NCBI GenBank assembly: GCA_037349105.1
Contig: JAYJMM010000083.1
Coordinates: forward strand, 558,001-622,000
Reading direction: 5' to 3'
From: Limnomonas spitsbergensis
Taxonomy: Eukaryota; Chlorophyta; Chlorophyceae; Chlamydomonadales
Length of the DNA stretch: 64,000 nt
The notes beneath the pieces are model-generated. The model was not told the origin of the DNA and ran no database searches. It worked only from the letters and a program-made list of their open reading frames with translations. A program made the translations under genes and the position numbers. Each line of letters begins with the position of its first letter. The first letter of the stretch is position 1. This document shows, one piece after another, positions 62,101 to 64,000 of the stretch.

Positions 62101-63268
62101 CTGCTGGACTACCTGGCCATTGCAGACACGGAGTTCAAGCCGGACCTCACGGCCAAGATCTGCATTTTGATACAAAGGTGACACATTAATAATAAATACC
62201 GCAATATTTTGAAGAGTTTCGTAATTTTAATAAAAAGATTGTAAGTCTACGTATATATAGGGGCAGGACCTCACTGCCAAAATCTACACTCTGATACAAA
62301 GGTGACACATAGGGGAGCCTGCTTATTTCTGACCAGGGTGTGGGAGGACACCGAGGTCCATAAAGAGAATTCCATCCAGATTAGGCCAAACCCTGAAAAG
62401 TTGGCAGATCCGGCCGCCGTGGCTCCCCACCCCCTGGTTATCACAGTGAACATGGAACTGGAATCAAGGGGAGGGGAGAGCAGGGTCGGCATGGGAAACG
62501 AGGTAGACCTGCTGTTCTTGTTGATCAATTGCCTCACTATAACTTAAACTGGTGCATCCGTCTAGTTTAGGGTTAGGGAGCATATGAGGGGCATATGAGG
62601 TGGCATATGAGGAGGCAATGGCATGCCCCCATTGCCCCTTTGGTCCCCTATTCCACCCTGCCCAGCGATGCCCGAGTACCGCCGCACATCATGTTTTCCA
62701 CCTGACTTAAATCCTCCTCTGCCCTGTTGATCAGATTCTCCCCAGACAAGAGGTGGCACATTGACCATATGCTGCAGGTAAGGTGTCAAGAGGCAGGTTC
62801 GTTGAGGTGCCTGAGGTAGGTGTTAGGGGCCGGGAACAGGGGCAAACAGTTTCAGGGGGAATGGGGAGGCCAGTGTGGGCTGGACAACATTGGGCAGGTA
62901 AGGTCTTTGAGCGTGTGGGGCAAGCTGAGGGATGGCCAGGACAGCATCCTTGCAAATTTGCTGTATGCCGTATGGTCAACTCTTGGTAATGCCTACATGC
63001 GTCCCCCACCCCCACTGCAGCCGCCCTTCATGCGTTCCCCACCCCCCCTCCGCTGCTGCCTACTTCCATGCACCGCTCCCCCCCACCCCCAGCCTCAGCC
63101 TCCCTCAACGAACTGCCATCCACCGTTGCCTTCCTTCAGGTTATGTCCCAGGCGGGGCTTTACGTCAAGGAAGACGTGTGCCGGTCGTTGATTGTGCTCA
63201 TAAGCAACACACCGGAGCTCCAGGGATATGCAGTGCGCTCCATGTACCGCAACCTACACGCATACCAG
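53117..63268 (+). CDS. AP1G: AP-1 complex subunit gamma (gamma-adaptin), N-terminal trunk; gene continues past the window
   Basis: Large subunit of the AP-1 clathrin adaptor, which sorts cargo at trans-Golgi and endosomes. Fourteen exons: 53117-53133, 53259-53487, 54509-54659, 55258-55348, 55935-56046, 56568-56654, 57098-57182, 58877-58926, 59811-59873, 60885-61025, 61422-61510, 62061-62177, 62735-62777, 63140-63268. All junctions keep frame, giving 468 codons. The 17-bp first exon (MTCRL plus two bases of Arg) joins [19 protein letters not shown], the family's N terminus. Helical-repeat trunk motifs follow: [95 protein letters not shown], and [18 protein letters not shown]. The hinge and gamma-ear lie beyond the edge. 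Several junctions carry extra copies. Confidence 0.95.
54425..54508 (+). repeat. Repeated acceptor region before gamma-adaptin exon 3
   Basis: CCGCTGCTTGCATACGCAGC and CGCTGCTTGTACGC precede the real GCTGCTTGCATGCGCAG acceptor: two to three copies of the acceptor-side sequence. Confidence 0.5.
55090..55560 (+). repeat. Two family B-like fragments around gamma-adaptin exon 4
   Basis: GGGCCTGGTGCAGCTAAGCC (about 55110-55230) and GCCTGGTGCAGCAAGGTCTG (about 55395-55555) share GGCCACYGKCTGT and CCCCATGKGCCCARTG blocks. They belong to a diverged branch of the family. Confidence 0.4.
56424..56480 (-). mobile_element. Family C SINE-like element, truncated
   Basis: GAAAGAAAGAAAGCTACGCC then GAGAGTTCAGGAAACAGTGC, about 90 bp before exon 6 of gamma-adaptin. 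Confidence 0.5.
56674..56870. mobile_element. 197-bp TIR element (MITE, copy 2)
   Basis: 27-bp imperfect terminal inverted repeats at 56674-56700 and 56844-56870. The interior shares TTTCTGACTGGAAA and ATGAGGGAAGGCAAA with the copy at 13494, and it has the same outer TA. Confidence 0.85.
56940..57066 (-). repeat. tRNA-like SINE family A2 copy
   Basis: GGATGGCATGGCTGTACC to GGGTATGCACCGTTCT on the plus strand, close to the copy at 3418, just before exon 7 of gamma-adaptin. Confidence 0.55.
57183..58570 (+). other. Intron 7 of gamma-adaptin, mostly unique sequence
   Basis: No exon, repeat family or RNA gene is recognised in 57200-58570. It is AT-richer than the surroundings. Confidence 0.4.
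58575..58876 (+). repeat. Six decoy acceptor/exon-head copies with CCCTAAA before gamma-adaptin exon 8
   Basis: CATCAACAG followed by GCCGTGGCAGCGCTGAGGCC is repeated at about 48-bp intervals, each copy joined to CTAAACCCTAAACCCTTAAC, before the true exon head at 58877. Each unit is 20 bp of exon head, telomere-type motif and an acceptor. Confidence 0.9.
59494..59677 (+). mobile_element. Family B element
   Basis: TAGTGTTCATTTTAGTGGCC left, CAATCGGGGTCCAAACATTG core; right end degraded. In gamma-adaptin intron 8. Confidence 0.55.
60618..60728 (-). mobile_element. Family B-like fragment
   Basis: TTTTAGCTACCTTCTGG and GCGGTGAAAGTTTAGCCCCA resemble the diverged branch seen near 56105-56260. Confidence 0.3.
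61555..61650. repeat. 15-bp minisatellite after gamma-adaptin exon 11
   Basis: About five copies of TGTGCTCGTGACTGG. Confidence 0.85.
61752..61956 (+). mobile_element. Family B element, GGTTACC subfamily
   Basis: Very close to the copy at 11928: GTGGTTACCGGACCACCTTT to GGTCACCACTGCAAAAAAAC. Its similarity suggests recent mobility. Confidence 0.65.
62255..62310 (+). repeat. Duplicate of gamma-adaptin exon 12 tail and donor
   Basis: GACCTCACTGCCAAAATCTA and CTGATACAAAGGTGACACAT repeat the real exon end (GACCTCACGGCCAAGATCTG, TTGATACAAAGGTGACACAT) 105-110 bp downstream. Confidence 0.85.
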
Positions 63269-63535
63269 GTAAGTAAGGGTTTAGGCATACCAGGTAAGGG
63301 TTTAGGCATACCAGGTAAGGGTTTAGGCATACCAGGTAAGGGTTTAGGCATACCAGGTAAGGGTTTAGGCATACTAGGTAAGGGTTAAGGCATACCAGGT
63401 AAGGGTTTAGGCATACCAGGTAAGGGTTTAGGCATACCAGGTAAGGGTTTAGGCATACCAGGTAAGGGTTAAGGCATACCAGGTAAGGGTTTAGGCATAC
63501 CAGGTAAGGGTTTAGGCATACCAGGTAAGGGTTAG
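63255..63535 (+). repeat. 21-bp array of the gamma-adaptin exon 14 donor junction
   Basis: CATACCAG, the last bases of exon 14, plus GTAAGGGTTTAGG repeats about 13 times, so every unit presents a perfect CAG|GTAAG donor followed by a GGGTTTAGG telomere-like motif. Confidence 0.95.
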
Positions 63536-64000
63536 CCCACTCGTCATCAAGAGATTGTGGACTACTGGGCCTTCCTTGTCCCGAGCAAATAAATTACATG
63601 TCCTGTCATGATGTATTGCCCATGGGAAAATAACAAAACCGACAGAACAGATTGTTAGGGATCTCCTTCATGGGAGACTGTAAAAAAAGTGTGCCTAGAA
63701 AAAAAAAGTGACTAAAAAAAAAAAAAAAAAAAAAAAACACGGTCAGCAGAACCTACTTTGCCGGCCTGGACGGCTGACGACGCTCAGCAGGCACCGGGCA
63801 GGCGATCAAAAGATGCGCATTGACATTGTGATTCTAATGCACTCAACGTCCAGTGTAGGCGATATGTATTCGAAAAGTTATTGCAGTCGCTGCGAATTGG
63901 GGGCCGATGACATCTCTCGCCGGCCAACCACCCATGCTACATACCGAACGAATGGCGACGCTCGGCATGCAAGGCCTTTGTTGAAACGCTGTGTTACGCC
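63536..64000 (+). other. Start of gamma-adaptin intron 14, to the window edge
   Basis: No further exon is recognised. A poly(A) run of about 24 lies at 63714-63737. Confidence 0.4.

Overview
The window looks like nuclear DNA of a green alga, most likely a chlamydomonadalean chlorophyte. That is inference, from three things: plastid-type N-terminal extensions on enzymes, very intron-rich genes with GC-rich codons in repeat-rich non-coding DNA, and many plant-type CCCTAAA/TTTAGGG motifs. Nothing bacterial is present. I built gene models by hand from family motifs, splice sites and intron phase. In the three internal genes every junction keeps frame.

Layout: (1) 3-749 (+), the last coding stretch of a Ser/Pro/Ala-rich protein cut by the left edge. 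(2) 3141-7322 (-), an 8-exon glutathione peroxidase-like gene (207 aa, Cys type, probable plastid transit peptide). (3) 7566-15097 (+), an 8-exon gene divergent from it across 243 bp, for a 253-aa probably plastid-targeted helical protein I do not recognise. (4) 15098-21925, 6.8 kb of repeats with no supported gene. (5) 21926-49633 (+), a 21-exon starch branching enzyme gene (785 aa, complete GH13 catalytic set) spread over 27.7 kb. (6) about 49996-52875 (-), a decayed, 5'-truncated LINE with the end of its reverse transcriptase and part of an RNase H domain. (7) 53117-63268 and beyond (+), the first 14 exons (468 codons) of an AP-1 gamma-adaptin gene that runs off the right edge.

The striking feature is the architecture of the non-coding DNA. 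About twenty exon-intron junctions are followed or preceded by extra copies of themselves: the acceptor plus first bases of the exon, or the last bases of the exon plus donor. Copy number runs from 2 to about 25. The array before branching-enzyme exon 8 holds 24 decoy acceptor/exon-head copies, each ending in an in-frame stop. The copies often abut CCCTAAA/TTTAGGG motifs. This occurs in all four multi-exon genes and is the best candidate here for an undescribed process.

Further layers are several families of short repeats (a roughly 190-bp terminally repeated element with more than 24 copies, mostly in introns; two SINE-like families; a TTTC-tailed SINE-like family; a dimeric GATACGGC family; a 200-bp TIR element present twice), a 1.23-kb pure GAAA tract, and several long hairpins in introns. 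The genes are not an operon. Branching enzyme, peroxidase and probably the unknown protein would act in the plastid; gamma-adaptin works in trans-Golgi/endosome clathrin coats.
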